A DNA stretch of 64,000 bases from Actinoallomurus liliacearum (GCF_039542035.1 NZ_BAABHJ010000023.1:186001-250000), one strand, 5' to 3'. Positions 42,393 to 51,309 are shown, counted from the stretch's first letter. A program made the numbers and translations. Notes: a model not told the origin generated them from the sequence alone.

Positions 42393-44456
42393 GTGACGGC
42401 ACTGGCCACGGACATCGGCGGCACCTTCACCGACGTGGTCCTCGTCGCGGACGGCCGGGTGCACGTCGCCAAGACGCTGACGACCCCGGACGACCCGACG
42501 GAGGGGCTGCTGCGCGGCGTCCGCCGGGTGCTCGCCGACGCGGGAGTCGCGCCCGCGTCGGTCGACCGGTTCACGCACGCGACGACGCTCGCCACCAACG
42601 TCATCCTCGAACGCCGGGGCGCCGCCGTCGCGTTCGTCACGACGCGGGGCTTCCGCTCGATGCTCGCGCTCGGCCGCCAGGCGCGCGTCGAGGAGGAGCG
42701 GTACGACCTGGCGTACTCGCCGGGCGAGCCGCCGGTGCCCCTGACCCACACCTTCGAGGTCCCCGAACGCCTCGCCGCCGACGGCACCGTCCTGACCCCG
42801 CTGGACGAGGACGCCGCCCGGCGGGTCGCCGAGCGCGTCGCGGACCTCGGCGTCGCCGCCGTGGCGATCTGCCTGCTCCACTCCCATGCCAACGACGCCC
42901 ACGAGCGACGACTCGCGTCGATCATCGCCGAGCGGCTCCCGGCGGGGACCCCCGTCGTGGCCTCCTCGGAGGTCTGGCCGGAGGTCGGCGAGTACGAACG
43001 GGCGACGACCACGCTCATGTCCGCGTACGTCGGTCCGGTCATGGGCGCCTACCTTCGCCGGCTGCGCGATCGCCTGGCCGAGGCCGGCATCACCGCGCCG
43101 GTGCACGTGATGGAGTCGGCGGGCGGCGTGCTGCCGGCGGGGCTCGCCGCGTCCCGCGCCGTCTACACGATCGAGTCCGGCCCGGCCGCCGGAGTGGTCG
43201 CGGCCGCCCGCGAGGGCGCCCGCCACGGGCTCGCCGACCTCATCTCCTTCGACATGGGCGGCACGACCGCCAAGGCCGGGCTCGTACGGGACGGGCGCCC
43301 GGGCGTCACTCATGAGTTCCAGGTCGGCGGCAAGGGCAGCTTCGGCGGGCGGCGGCCGGGCACCGGCGTGCCCATCAAGGTCCCGGCGATCGACCTGGCC
43401 GAGGTCGGGTCGGGCGGCGGCTCGATCGCCTGGGTGGAGGCCGGGGCGCTGCGGGTCGGCCCGCGGTCCGCCGGGGCCGCGCCCGGCCCGGCGTGCTACG
43501 GGCGGGGCGGCACGCTGCCGACGGTCACCGACGCCGACCTCGTGCTCGGCTACCTCGACCCGGACGGCTTCGGCGACCTCCGCCTCCGGCCCGACCTCGC
43601 CGAGGACGCCCTCGCCCGGCACGTCGCCAAGCCGCTCGGCGTCGACGTCGTCGAGGCGGCCGCGGCGGTCCACGACATCGCCGGCGCGCAGATGGGGACC
43701 GCCGTGCACGTCGTCACGGTCCGGCGCGGCATCGACCCGCGCGGCTTCACCCTGGTCGCCCTGGGCGGCGCGGCCCCGACGCACGCCGCCGGGCTGGCGG
43801 AGCGGTTCGGGATCCGCCGGGTGCTCGTCCCGGCGCGCTGCGGCGTCGGGTCGGCGGTCGGGCTGCTGCACGCCGACCTGGCGATCGAGCGGTCGCGGTC
43901 GTTCCTCGCCCCGGCCGCCGCTGCCGACCCGGCGGCGCTGGAGACGGTGCTCGCCGACCTGGAGGCGGCCGGCCGCGCCGACCTCGGCCTCGGCGACGCG
44001 CGCGGCCGGGTCACGCGTTCGGTCGGCCTCCGGTTCGCCGGGCAGGCGCACGCCTTCACCGTCGAGCTCCGCCCCGGACCGGTCACCCGCGACGTCATCG
44101 AGGCCGCGGTGGAGGAGTTCTACGCCCGGTACCGCGAGTCGTACGGCATCGACCTGCGCGACCCCGCGGAGCTGACCGTCGCCCGGGCGCGCGTGTCCCT
44201 GCCCGCCGGAGCGGCGGACCCGGGCGGGGCGGATCCGCCGCGCCCGGCTCCGGACCGGACCCGGCGGGCGTGGTTCGGCGGGGCGTTCCGCGAAGTGCCG
44301 GTGCGCGAGCGGACCGCCTGCGTCCCCGGCGAACGGTTCACCGGCCCGTGCGTCGTCACCGAACCGCAGGCGTCGCTGGTCGTGCCGCCCGGCTGGAGCG
44401 GGGTCCTCGACGACCACGGCGCCGTCTCGCTGGAGAGGGAGGACGCGGATGCGTGA
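42393..44456 (+). CDS. Hydantoinase/oxoprolinase family protein, subunit A type
   Basis: A 687-residue HyuA-type protein with ASKHA ATPase landmarks: DIGGTFTD at the N terminus (7-14), IESGPAAGVVAA, FDMGGTTAKAGL in the second lobe and GSGGGSIAWV. With subunit B it hydrolyses cyclic amides (5-oxoproline, hydantoins) or carboxylates ketones in an ATP-dependent manner. GTG 42393 is preceded by GGAGG; the longer open frame includes the promoter and is ignored. It overlaps the B-subunit gene by 8 bases. The substrate is not predictable from sequence. Confidence 0.9.
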   Translation: MTALATDIGGTFTDVVLVADGRVHVAKTLTTPDDPTEGLLRGVRRVLADAGVAPASVDRFTHATTLATNVILERRGAAVAFVTTRGFRSMLALGRQARVEEERYDLAYSPGEPPVPLTHTFEVPERLAADGTVLTPLDEDAARRVAERVADLGVAAVAICLLHSHANDAHERRLASIIAERLPAGTPVVASSEVWPEVGEYERATTTLMSAYVGPVMGAYLRRLRDRLAEAGITAPVHVMESAGGVLPAGLAASRAVYTIESGPAAGVVAAAREGARHGLADLISFDMGGTTAKAGLVRDGRPGVTHEFQVGGKGSFGGRRPGTGVPIKVPAIDLAEVGSGGGSIAWVEAGALRVGPRSAGAAPGPACYGRGGTLPTVTDADLVLGYLDPDGFGDLRLRPDLAEDALARHVAKPLGVDVVEAAAAVHDIAGAQMGTAVHVVTVRRGIDPRGFTLVALGGAAPTHAAGLAERFGIRRVLVPARCGVGSAVGLLHADLAIERSRSFLAPAAAADPAALETVLADLEAAGRADLGLGDARGRVTRSVGLRFAGQAHAFTVELRPGPVTRDVIEAAVEEFYARYRESYGIDLRDPAELTVARARVSLPAGAADPGGADPPRPAPDRTRRAWFGGAFREVPVRERTACVPGERFTGPCVVTEPQASLVVPPGWSGVLDDHGAVSLEREDADA

Positions 44457-46053
44457 GGACCTGACCGCCGAGATCCTCCGCAACGCCCTTCGCGTCGCGG
44501 CCGAGGAGGCGAGCATCGTCGTCGTCCGCTCGGCGTACTCCACCTTCATCGTCGAGGGGGCGGACGCGGCGGCGGCGATCCTCGACGCGAGCGGGCGCCT
44601 GGTCGCGCACTCGCTGTCCACCGCGCTCGTGCAGTGCGCGAGCCTGCGCAGCGCCCTCCCGTATGTCATCGACGCCTACCCGCTCGCCGGCATGCGCCCG
44701 GGGGACGTCTTCTGCTCCAACGACGTCTACCAGGGCGGCGTGCACGCCAACGACCTCCTGGTCTTCCGGCCGGTCTTCGTCGACGGGAGCCCGGCCTACT
44801 TCACCGGCACGCTCATCCACGTCGCGGACCTGTCGGGCCTGTCCGCCGGCGGCATGGCCAGCGACGCGGCCGACGTGTTCCTCGAGGGGCTGCAACTGCC
44901 GCCGGTCCGGATCGCCACCGCCGCCGGGTGGGACGAGGGCCTCACGCGGGTGCTCGCCGCCAACAGCCGCACGCCCGACCGGCTGCTCGGCGACCTGCGG
45001 GCGCTGGTCGCCGGGGTCAACGTCGCCGCGCGCCGGGTCGAGGCGCTCGCCGCCGAGCAGGACCTCGCGGCCGGGATCGACGGCTATCTCGCCCATACCG
45101 AGGCGCGGATGCGCGAGGAGCTCGCGCGGCTGCCGAGGGGCGGCTATACGGGGGAGTACGCCGTCGAGGACGGCAACGGGCGGCACTGGGTCCGCGTCGC
45201 GGTGACCGTGCACGACGACGGGGTGCTCGTCGACTTCGCGGGCACCGATCCGCAGGTCGCCCGGCCGGTCAACTCGGGGTTCTCCCAGACACTCGGCGGC
45301 GTGATGTACGCGCTGCGCTGCTTCGTCGATCCGGCACTGCCGATGAACGAGGGCTGCTTCGCGCCGGTCGAGGTACGGATGCCCGAGGGGAGCCTCGTCA
45401 ACTGCACGAAGCCGTACCCGGGCGGCGGCCGGTGGGCCACCGTGGCGGCGGCCGAGGAGGCCGTCTTCGCCGCGCTCACGCGGGCGCTGCCGGGCCGCGG
45501 CGCGGCCGCCTCCGGCATTCTGCAGGCCTTCAGCGTCAGCGGCGCCACCCGCCCGTGGTTGCACATGGCGTTCGAACTGGGCGGCATGGGCGCGCGGTAC
45601 GGCCGCGACGGGCCGGACGCGACCGGTGCGCTGTTCGGCGGCGGCCGCAACATCATCCCGCAGGTCGAGCCCATCGAGGCGCGGCTGCCGGTGCGGATCG
45701 AGGAGGTCGCGCTGATCCCCGACTCCGGCGGACGGGGCCGCTGGCGGGGCGGGCTCGGCACGCGCACGGTGATCCGGGTGCTGGAGGACGCGCACGTCGA
45801 CACGCGCGGCGACCGGTTGAGCCACCCGCCCGCCGGGGCGGAGGGCGGCGCTCCCGGCCGGGCGGGCGGCTACTTCCGCGAAAGTTCCGACGGCACCCGC
45901 GAGCCGCTGCCGCCCAAGGCGACGCGCTCTCCGCTGCGCGGGGGCGAGGCGTTCGTGGTCGAGACGTCCGGTGGCGGTGGCTACGGCGACCCGGCCGACC
46001 GCGATCCGGACGTCGCGGCGCGGGACCTGCGCGACGGGAGGGTCACCCGGTGA
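44449..46053 (+). CDS. Hydantoinase B/oxoprolinase family protein
   Basis: A 534-residue HyuB-type subunit. It shows TAEILRNALRVAAEEASIVVVRSAYS, the SNDVYQGGVHANDLLVF metal-site region, HVADLSG, and the C-terminal GGGRNIIPQ and ETSGGGGYGDP motif. It overlaps HyuA by 8 bases and overlaps the following LLM gene by 4 (GTGA), so all three are one translationally coupled operon. Confidence 0.9.
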   Translation: MREDLTAEILRNALRVAAEEASIVVVRSAYSTFIVEGADAAAAILDASGRLVAHSLSTALVQCASLRSALPYVIDAYPLAGMRPGDVFCSNDVYQGGVHANDLLVFRPVFVDGSPAYFTGTLIHVADLSGLSAGGMASDAADVFLEGLQLPPVRIATAAGWDEGLTRVLAANSRTPDRLLGDLRALVAGVNVAARRVEALAAEQDLAAGIDGYLAHTEARMREELARLPRGGYTGEYAVEDGNGRHWVRVAVTVHDDGVLVDFAGTDPQVARPVNSGFSQTLGGVMYALRCFVDPALPMNEGCFAPVEVRMPEGSLVNCTKPYPGGGRWATVAAAEEAVFAALTRALPGRGAAASGILQAFSVSGATRPWLHMAFELGGMGARYGRDGPDATGALFGGGRNIIPQVEPIEARLPVRIEEVALIPDSGGRGRWRGGLGTRTVIRVLEDAHVDTRGDRLSHPPAGAEGGAPGRAGGYFRESSDGTREPLPPKATRSPLRGGEAFVVETSGGGGYGDPADRDPDVAARDLRDGRVTR

Positions 46054-46883
46054 GATTCGGCGTCCCCCTGGGGCTCGTGCATCCCGGGATCTGGCGGGAC
46101 CTGACGGTCGAGGCCGACCGCCTCGGCTTCGAGTCGGTGTGGATGCCCGAGCACCTCGTCTTCGCCACCGACCTGTCGACCGCCGCGTACCCCGGGACCG
46201 GCCGACCCGGCATCGTGCCGTCCACCCCGCTGTTCGACGCGCCGGCCCACCTGTGCGCGCTCGCCGCCGTCACCGAACGGATCCGGCTCGGCACGGCGGT
46301 GTACCTGTTCGCGCTGCGCCACCCGTTCGTCGCCGCGCGGGCGTTCGCGACGCTCGACCACGTCTCCGGCGGGCGTGCCATCGCGGGCGTGGGCGCGGGC
46401 TGGTACGCGGGGGAGTGGCAGGCGGCGGGGATCGACTTCGCGAGCCGGGGCCGGCGCCTCGACGAGGCCATCGACGTGGCCCGCCGCCTGTGGAGCGAGG
46501 ACGTCGTCGAGCACCACGGCGAGTTCTTCGACTTCGGTGAGGTCGCCTTCGAGCCGAAGCCGCGCGGCATTCCGATCCTCGCGGGCGGGGAGTCGCCCGC
46601 CGCCCTGCGCCGCGCGGTCGCACGGTGCGACGGCTGGATCGGCATGCCGCACACCCTCGAGTCGGTACGCCCGCAACTGGACCGGCTCCGCCGCCATCTC
46701 GGCGACCGCGACCGGCCCTTCGAGATCACCGTGCACGCGTACGAACTGGCCGGGCCGGAGGAGGTCGGCGCGTGGGCCGCGCTGGGCGTGGACCGCATGA
46801 TCGTACGGCCGTGGACACGCACCAGCGAGGCCCTCGACGCGCTACGGCGCTTCGCCGTCGACTACGGAGTCGCCCGCCGTTGA
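46050..46883 (+). CDS. Luciferase-like F420-dependent oxidoreductase of the hydantoinase operon
   Basis: A 277-residue LLM protein beginning VRFGVPLGLVHPGIW at GTG 46050. It contains SVWMPEHLVFATD, RIRLGTAVYLFALRHP, GRAIAGVGAGWYAGEWQAAG and IPILAGGESPAALRRAVAR. The operon position after HyuA/HyuB suggests it oxidises or reduces the ring compound that the ATP-dependent amidohydrolase opens. That link is inference from coupling alone. Confidence 0.87.
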   Translation: MRFGVPLGLVHPGIWRDLTVEADRLGFESVWMPEHLVFATDLSTAAYPGTGRPGIVPSTPLFDAPAHLCALAAVTERIRLGTAVYLFALRHPFVAARAFATLDHVSGGRAIAGVGAGWYAGEWQAAGIDFASRGRRLDEAIDVARRLWSEDVVEHHGEFFDFGEVAFEPKPRGIPILAGGESPAALRRAVARCDGWIGMPHTLESVRPQLDRLRRHLGDRDRPFEITVHAYELAGPEEVGAWAALGVDRMIVRPWTRTSEALDALRRFAVDYGVARR

Positions 46884-46893
46884 CGCGGCGGCG

Positions 46894-47301
46894 TCACCAC
46901 GACTTGGTGCACTTGGTGTTGAGCGTGTCGGTCGTGGCGCAGGAGTGCGACTTGTAGCCGGAGTCCTTGTGCCAGCCGCCGTACACCCAAACGTTTTGCC
47001 CCTTGTCGTGGTAATGCCAGCTGTAGGAGCTGTGCGACGACTTGCGGACCAGCGCGAAATAGCACGTGGAGGCGCCCGCGTACCGGTAGTAGCGGCCGCG
47101 GACGTACCACTTGCCCTTCGACTTCTTGGCGTCCATGGCCGCGTAGCAGCCGTAGCTCCTGACGCCCTTGACGATGTTCCAGTGGATCGTGCTGTCGGCG
47201 TGGACAGTGCCGGTCGGGCTCGCGGACGCCGGGGCGCTCAGCGCGACGACCGCCGCCGCGCCGGCCAGCCCGGCCACGAGTATCCGCCTGATGGGTGTCA
47301 T
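46894..47301 (-). CDS. Small secreted cysteine-containing protein
   Basis: A 135-residue exported protein of unknown function. ATG 47301 starts a clear signal peptide (MTPIRRILVAGLAGAAAVVAL, cleavage near ASASP). The mature part of about 105 residues has four cysteines (GCYAAM, STCYFAL, SHSCATT, TKCTKSW), likely two disulfides, and is rich in Tyr/Trp/Ser/Lys. It looks like a compact extracellular domain, comparable to small secreted proteins common in Streptomyces-like genera. It converges on the LLM gene with an 10-base gap. Confidence 0.7.
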   Translation of the reverse strand: MTPIRRILVAGLAGAAAVVALSAPASASPTGTVHADSTIHWNIVKGVRSYGCYAAMDAKKSKGKWYVRGRYYRYAGASTCYFALVRKSSHSSYSWHYHDKGQNVWVYGGWHKDSGYKSHSCATTDTLNTKCTKSW

Positions 47302-47466
47302 TTCCCGTGTCACCTCGCTGGATTTCTCGATCAGTAAGGAAAGACCACGGGATGCTAGCGAGATGGCCTGCCGGTATTTGTGACTTTCGCGGCAGAAGGT
47401 CACCGCAGGAATGGATTGGTCCGGATGAAGGAGCGTCCGGGGACGCGCTTGCGTGCCGGAGGGAAG

Positions 47467-47506
47467 GGCGGGGTGGGCCCCGCTGCCACTCGGGGCCCAC
47501 CCCGCC
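47467..47506. terminator. 16-bp perfect hairpin in a 350-bp gap
   Basis: GGCGGGGTGGGCCCCG and its exact complement enclose an 8-base loop. It lies downstream of the minus-strand enoyl-CoA hydratase gene and is probably its terminator. The remainder of 47302-47652 holds nothing recognisable apart from the promoter region of the small secreted protein. Confidence 0.65.
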
Positions 47507-47652
47507 GCCGTCTCGTTCAACCGGACGCGCTCGGCCGCCGAGACGGTTCACCCGAGGACCAGCCCGCGATGGCTGCCGCAGGAGCGCCGGCCCATATGTC
47601 TACTATATCGATCGGGATTGCAAAGTAAACCCCCTGTCGTCGTCCGCCGGCA

Positions 47653-48309
47653 TCAGCGGGCGGAGAGAGCGGCCAGCACCGGCTCGTACATGGCCGTGCG
47701 GATCTTGCCGACCGTCGCGCCGTCCTTGGCGGCCAGGGGGGCGGCGACCTCGAGTGCGGTGGCCAGGACCTCGGCCTCCGGAGCGGTCTGATGGACGATG
47801 CCCGCCTCGCGCGCATCCTCCGCACCGTACCGTCGGCCCGTGAGCATGGCCTCGTGCGCGACGAGGTTCGACAGCCGTGCCTGGACCAGGGCGGCCATGC
47901 CGGGCGTGAAGGAGAGCCCGAGGTCGACCTCGGGCAGGCAGAAGTAGCCGCGGTCGCTGCGCATGACGCGGTGGTCGTGAGTCAGGGCGAGCATGGCCCC
48001 GGCGGCGAACGCGTGACCGTTGATCGCGGCGACCGTGGGCATCGGCAGGGTGAGGAACCGCGCGAACACCGCGTGGACCCGGTGCAGGTAGGGCTCCAGC
48101 CGGTCGGGGTTCTCGGACAGCCATTCCAGGTCGAGGCCGTTCGAGAAGAACTTGCCGGTGCCGATCGTCACCAGGGCGCGCCGCCCGTCCGCGGACTCGA
48201 GTTCGCCGAGCGCCTTCTCGAGCTCGTCCAGGAAATCGGGGCCGAAGCGGTTCTCGCCCGCGTCCATGCGAAGGATCTGAACGTCCCCGTCCCGCCGTAG
48301 CTCGATCAT
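47653..48309 (-). CDS. Enoyl-CoA hydratase/isomerase family protein, short
   Basis: A 218-residue crotonase-fold protein, shorter than usual (about 250-260). It starts MIELRRDGDVQILRMDAGENRFGPDF and has the oxyanion motif KFFSNGLDLEWL and the second CoA segment INGHAFAAGAMLALTHDHRV. The catalytic region reads CLPEVDLGLSFTPGM, with one Glu retained. The reduced length and motif pattern resemble ECI-type enoyl-CoA isomerases. It is monocistronic. Confidence 0.83.
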   Translation of the reverse strand: MIELRRDGDVQILRMDAGENRFGPDFLDELEKALGELESADGRRALVTIGTGKFFSNGLDLEWLSENPDRLEPYLHRVHAVFARFLTLPMPTVAAINGHAFAAGAMLALTHDHRVMRSDRGYFCLPEVDLGLSFTPGMAALVQARLSNLVAHEAMLTGRRYGAEDAREAGIVHQTAPEAEVLATALEVAAPLAAKDGATVGKIRTAMYEPVLAALSAR

Positions 48310-48539
48310 GCCGTCTCTCCCATTGCTACTGATGAGTAACTGCTTGGGACGAGCATCTCATCTCCGCGCCCGTCAGGGCAGGGGCGTGGCGGCGCGAACG
48401 GACGGAGACCGGGACGTCCGGGTCCGGCCCGGCTCCACCGGTATTTCGGCCTCGCGACGACGCGCACGCCCGATAGCCTGGAGGTCAGTCGCGTCCGGCG
48501 GGAGCGTTCCCCCGAGCACCCGAGCAGAAGAGGGACGGC

Positions 48540-48767
48540 ATGAGCGAGCAGTCCGGATCCGTCGAGATCCTGTTCGTCGACGGCGCAGACGTGCCCATCA
48601 AGCACAAGCACGCCGACCGCATGATCGTCATGCGCGACGCCGCCAAGCCCGACGGCGACGCGCTCTACTACACCCCCGCCGAGTGGGAGGCGTTCATCCT
48701 CGGGGTCAAGGACGGCGAGTTCGACGACATGGTGGAGGACGCGCCGAAGCCCCCGCAGAGCTCCTGA
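48540..48767 (+). CDS. DUF397-like small protein
   Basis: A 75-residue protein with GGGACGGC before ATG 48540. Its second half (MIVMRDAAKPDGDALYYTPA, then EWEAFILGVKDGEFDDM) is the diagnostic DUF397 ending. DUF397 genes normally sit beside an XRE-family helix-turn-helix regulator in developmental/toxin-like pairs of streptomycetes; none is adjacent here, so it is an orphan. Confidence 0.72.
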   Translation: MSEQSGSVEILFVDGADVPIKHKHADRMIVMRDAAKPDGDALYYTPAEWEAFILGVKDGEFDDMVEDAPKPPQSS

Positions 48768-48814
48768 CGGAGCCGTCCGCCGCCGCGCGCGGACGGGAGC
48801 GGCGGGCCCGGTGG

Positions 48815-50260
48815 TCAGCCGTCCTGGAGGGCGCGGTCCCGCCGGAGCTGCGCGGAGACCCGCCGCGGATCGCCCGGCGGCAGCACCGCCGCCAGCTTCA
48901 TGAGGATCTCCAGGTCGTCGGCCGCCGCCTGCGCGTAACACCACAGCGCCTCGGAGTCGCCCCGGTGCAGTAGCTGCCGGCGGAGCTGCGCGGTCAGCTC
49001 GTCCCGCGCCGCCTGCACGGCAGGGGACTCCGAGCGGGGCAGCAGCGGCCCCGGATACAGGCGTACGGCCGCCGCGACGTCTCCGGTCGCCAGCAGCCGC
49101 CGTACGGTCAGGAAGTCGGCCTCCACCTCGCAGTCGAGACGGTACGGCTTGGCCCGGACGATGTTCCCGAGCTGGCCGCGGAGCCGATGGATCTCCGCGC
49201 GCACGGTGACCGGATTGCCCTCGTCCCCGTAGAGGTACAGCGACGACTGTTCGCAGGACAGACCGCTCGGATGCAGCGCCAGCAGCGCGAGCAGCTCGGC
49301 GTGCCGCAGGGACAGGGGGACGCGCCGGCCGTCGAGGAAGGCGCACGGCTGTTCGTCGCCGAGCAGCCGCAGGGTGAGCGAGCACCGGTTGTCGGAGCCG
49401 GTGGCGCGCAGGAGGTACGCCTGGCCCATCGTCTCCGCCACCGCGGTACGGCCGTCGGGCAGCGCGACCCGGGCCCCGGCCTCCGGGACCATGACCCGTC
49501 CGCCCCGCCACCCGTCGGGATCCGCGGCCAGGATCCGCCCGGTCGTCGTCACCAGGGCACGGGTGTCGCCGCGCACGTGCCGGAGGTACCGGGCGCGCAG
49601 GCACTCGTCGCGGTCGTTCATCTCCAGCGTCAGCCAGGCCTCGGCGAGCCGGGCCGCGGCCTCCACGAGCGCGACGACGGCCGGGTGCAGTTGGTCGACC
49701 GTCGCGCTGATGTCCACGCACCCGATCACCTCGTCGGTGTCCGGGTCGACGACCGGCGCGCCGGCGCACGACCAGGGCTGAAGGACGCGCACCAGGTGCT
49801 CGGTGGCCTGGACGTAGGTCGGGGCCCGGGTGCTGAGCGCCGTGCCGATGCCGTTGGTGCCGATGGCCTCCTCGGACCAGCGGAACCCCTCGATCAGCCC
49901 GACGGCGTCCGCGCACCGCCGTACGTCGCTCGGGCCCTCGCTCCACAGCACCCGGGCGTCGCCATCGGTGATCACCATGAGCTGGGTGGTCGCGTCGGCG
50001 ACGCCGCGCAACGTGTCCCGCAGCCGCGGCAGGTGCCGGTCGAGGGGATGGGCCGCCCGTACGTCCGCGACCCGCGCGGCGTCGATCGCCTGCGGCGCCG
50101 CGCGCATCTCCGGGTCGACCCCCGCGTTCAGCGAACGACGCCACGACTCACGGATCAGCGTGCGGTCGGTGCGGGCCTGCCCGGCGCCGGCCGCCTCGTG
50201 CAGCACGGCGGTCCGGAGATCGCAGTCCGCGGGGTTGTCGCACACGTGGCTGCTTCGCAT
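48815..50260 (-). CDS. GAF-domain transcriptional regulator (AcoR-like N terminus, no sigma-54 ATPase)
   Basis: A 481-residue regulator. Its N-terminal half (LIRESWRRSLNAGVDPEM, then GTNGIGTALSTRAPTYVQATEHL and the CVDISATVDQLHP strand) matches the signal-reception part of AcoR/MimR-type activators, with a GAF domain at about 75-230. There is no GAFTGA ATPase module; the C-terminal third instead has a winged-helix-like LSLRHAELLALLALHPSGLS segment, seen in actinomycete variants. ATG 50260 has TGGAGAAG upstream. It may bind the inverted repeat GGTTGCAA...TTGCAACC located 112 bases ahead of it. Confidence 0.78.
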   Translation of the reverse strand: MRSSHVCDNPADCDLRTAVLHEAAGAGQARTDRTLIRESWRRSLNAGVDPEMRAAPQAIDAARVADVRAAHPLDRHLPRLRDTLRGVADATTQLMVITDGDARVLWSEGPSDVRRCADAVGLIEGFRWSEEAIGTNGIGTALSTRAPTYVQATEHLVRVLQPWSCAGAPVVDPDTDEVIGCVDISATVDQLHPAVVALVEAAARLAEAWLTLEMNDRDECLRARYLRHVRGDTRALVTTTGRILAADPDGWRGGRVMVPEAGARVALPDGRTAVAETMGQAYLLRATGSDNRCSLTLRLLGDEQPCAFLDGRRVPLSLRHAELLALLALHPSGLSCEQSSLYLYGDEGNPVTVRAEIHRLRGQLGNIVRAKPYRLDCEVEADFLTVRRLLATGDVAAAVRLYPGPLLPRSESPAVQAARDELTAQLRRQLLHRGDSEALWCYAQAAADDLEILMKLAAVLPPGDPRRVSAQLRRDRALQDG

Positions 50261-50371
50261 GGCGCTTCTCCACTGGGGGCGTGTCTGCCCCGAGCATTGG
50301 GGCTGCGGCCCCCGGCCGCAAGCGATTCGGCCAAACTGGCGACCTGCGATCATCGCCGTGGGTCATCGGCC

Positions 50372-50392
50372 GGTTGCAACGTGTTTGCAACC
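50372..50392. promoter_or_regulatory. Inverted repeat upstream of the GAF regulator
   Basis: GGTTGCAA-CGTGT-TTGCAACC has perfect 8-bp arms with a 5-base spacer. The half-site type fits binding sites of AcoR-like regulators, so it may be an autoregulatory site. Confidence 0.5.
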
Positions 50393-50540
50393 CTGCTTCG
50401 TCTACCGTACGTTCCGCGACCGCAACGGGGCGTCACCTTTCCGCTCCGGGCCGCGGTCGTCCGTGGCGGTCAGCCCGGACCCGTGAGAGGGGACGGATCC
50501 GGTGCGCCGTACACGCGCCCGCCGCCGTTGGGCCCGCCGG

Positions 50541-50690
50541 GAGAGGAGCGCCCCGGCGGCGGGCGGCCCATCCCCGGTCACTCCGGCCGGGGGAGGAGCG
50601 CCCCGGCGCGGGCGGCCCATCCTCGGGTCACTCCGGCCGGGGGAGGAGCGCCTCGCGGCGGGCGGGCCATCCTCGGGTCACTCTGGGCGA
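50541..50690. repeat. 50-bp tandem repeat, three units, at the TetR gene 3' end
   Basis: Three 50-bp units (50541-50590, 50591-50640, 50641-50690) share GGAGGAGCGCCCCGGC, GGGCGGCCCATCC and GGTCACTCCGGCCGG. The last unit contains the stop codon of the minus-strand TetR gene, so the array extends from that gene end. The rest of the 50261-50540 gap holds only the inverted repeat above. Confidence 0.9.
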
Positions 50691-51235
50691 GGCCCCGCCG
50701 CGCCGTACAGCAGCAGGCGGAGCGCCTCGGCGGTGCCGGAGGGGTCGCCGGTCGCCAGGCGGCGGACCGCGAGGCCGTACAGCAGCGCGACCACGGTGGG
50801 GGCCTTGGCCTCCGGATCGGGAATGTCCAGGGCCGTCAGGATCGCCGTCGCCAACTGGTCGTAGGCCGCCACCGAACGGACCGCGGCCTCCCGGACCAGC
50901 GGGTCGCGGGAGGCGTGCAGGTGCAGTTCCAGGGTGGCGACCTCTTCGGGGCCGTCCGGCAGGTCGGCGATGGCGCGCTCGGTCTCGACGACGGCCTGTT
51001 CCGGCCCGATCCCCTCGAGCCGCGCGGCGATCTCGCTGATCCGCCCGATCTCCTCGTCGACGTACCGGTTGAGGGTCTCGCGCAGGAGTTCGGCCTGGTT
51101 GGGGAAGTGGTAGGTCAGCGAGCCGAGCGCGACGCCGGCGGCGGCCGCGACGCGCCGGTTGGTGACTGCGCCGACGCCGTGCTCACCGATCAGGCGCAAC
51201 GTGGCGAGCAGGATGCGTTCTCGTGTGTCTTCCAT
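50678..51235 (-). CDS. TetR family transcriptional regulator
   Basis: A 185-residue TetR repressor. The HTH is RERILLATLRLIGEHGVGAV, then TNRRVAAAAGVALGSLTYHF with the classic YHFPNQAELL. The C-terminal domain is helical. It is divergent from the amidase gene; a 20-bp perfect palindrome lies between them and is its likely operator. Its 3' end is tandemly repeated after the stop. Confidence 0.9.
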   Translation of the reverse strand: MEDTRERILLATLRLIGEHGVGAVTNRRVAAAAGVALGSLTYHFPNQAELLRETLNRYVDEEIGRISEIAARLEGIGPEQAVVETERAIADLPDGPEEVATLELHLHASRDPLVREAAVRSVAAYDQLATAILTALDIPDPEAKAPTVVALLYGLAVRRLATGDPSGTAEALRLLLYGAAGPRPE

Positions 51236-51289
51236 CGCGGGGCAAGTCTGGCGTATTCCGGCCTTCTCCTCGAGGCCCTTCTCGGATTA

Positions 51290-51309
51290 TCGTTCGTTCG
51301 AACGAACGA
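51290..51309. promoter_or_regulatory. 20-bp perfect palindrome between tetR and the amidase gene
   Basis: TCGTTCGTTC-GAACGAACGA is an exact dyad lying 55 bases from the tetR start and 23 from the amidase start, a typical TetR autoregulatory operator. Confidence 0.8.

Noticed and set aside
48331..48348. TGCTTGGG near the enoyl-CoA hydratase start as another regulon operator
   Set aside because: Only one half-site matches; the left half has almost none of ACCAAGCG.
49374..49781. Plus-strand frames inside the GAF regulator gene
   Set aside because: They are shadows with arginine/serine-rich compositions typical of antisense GC-rich DNA.
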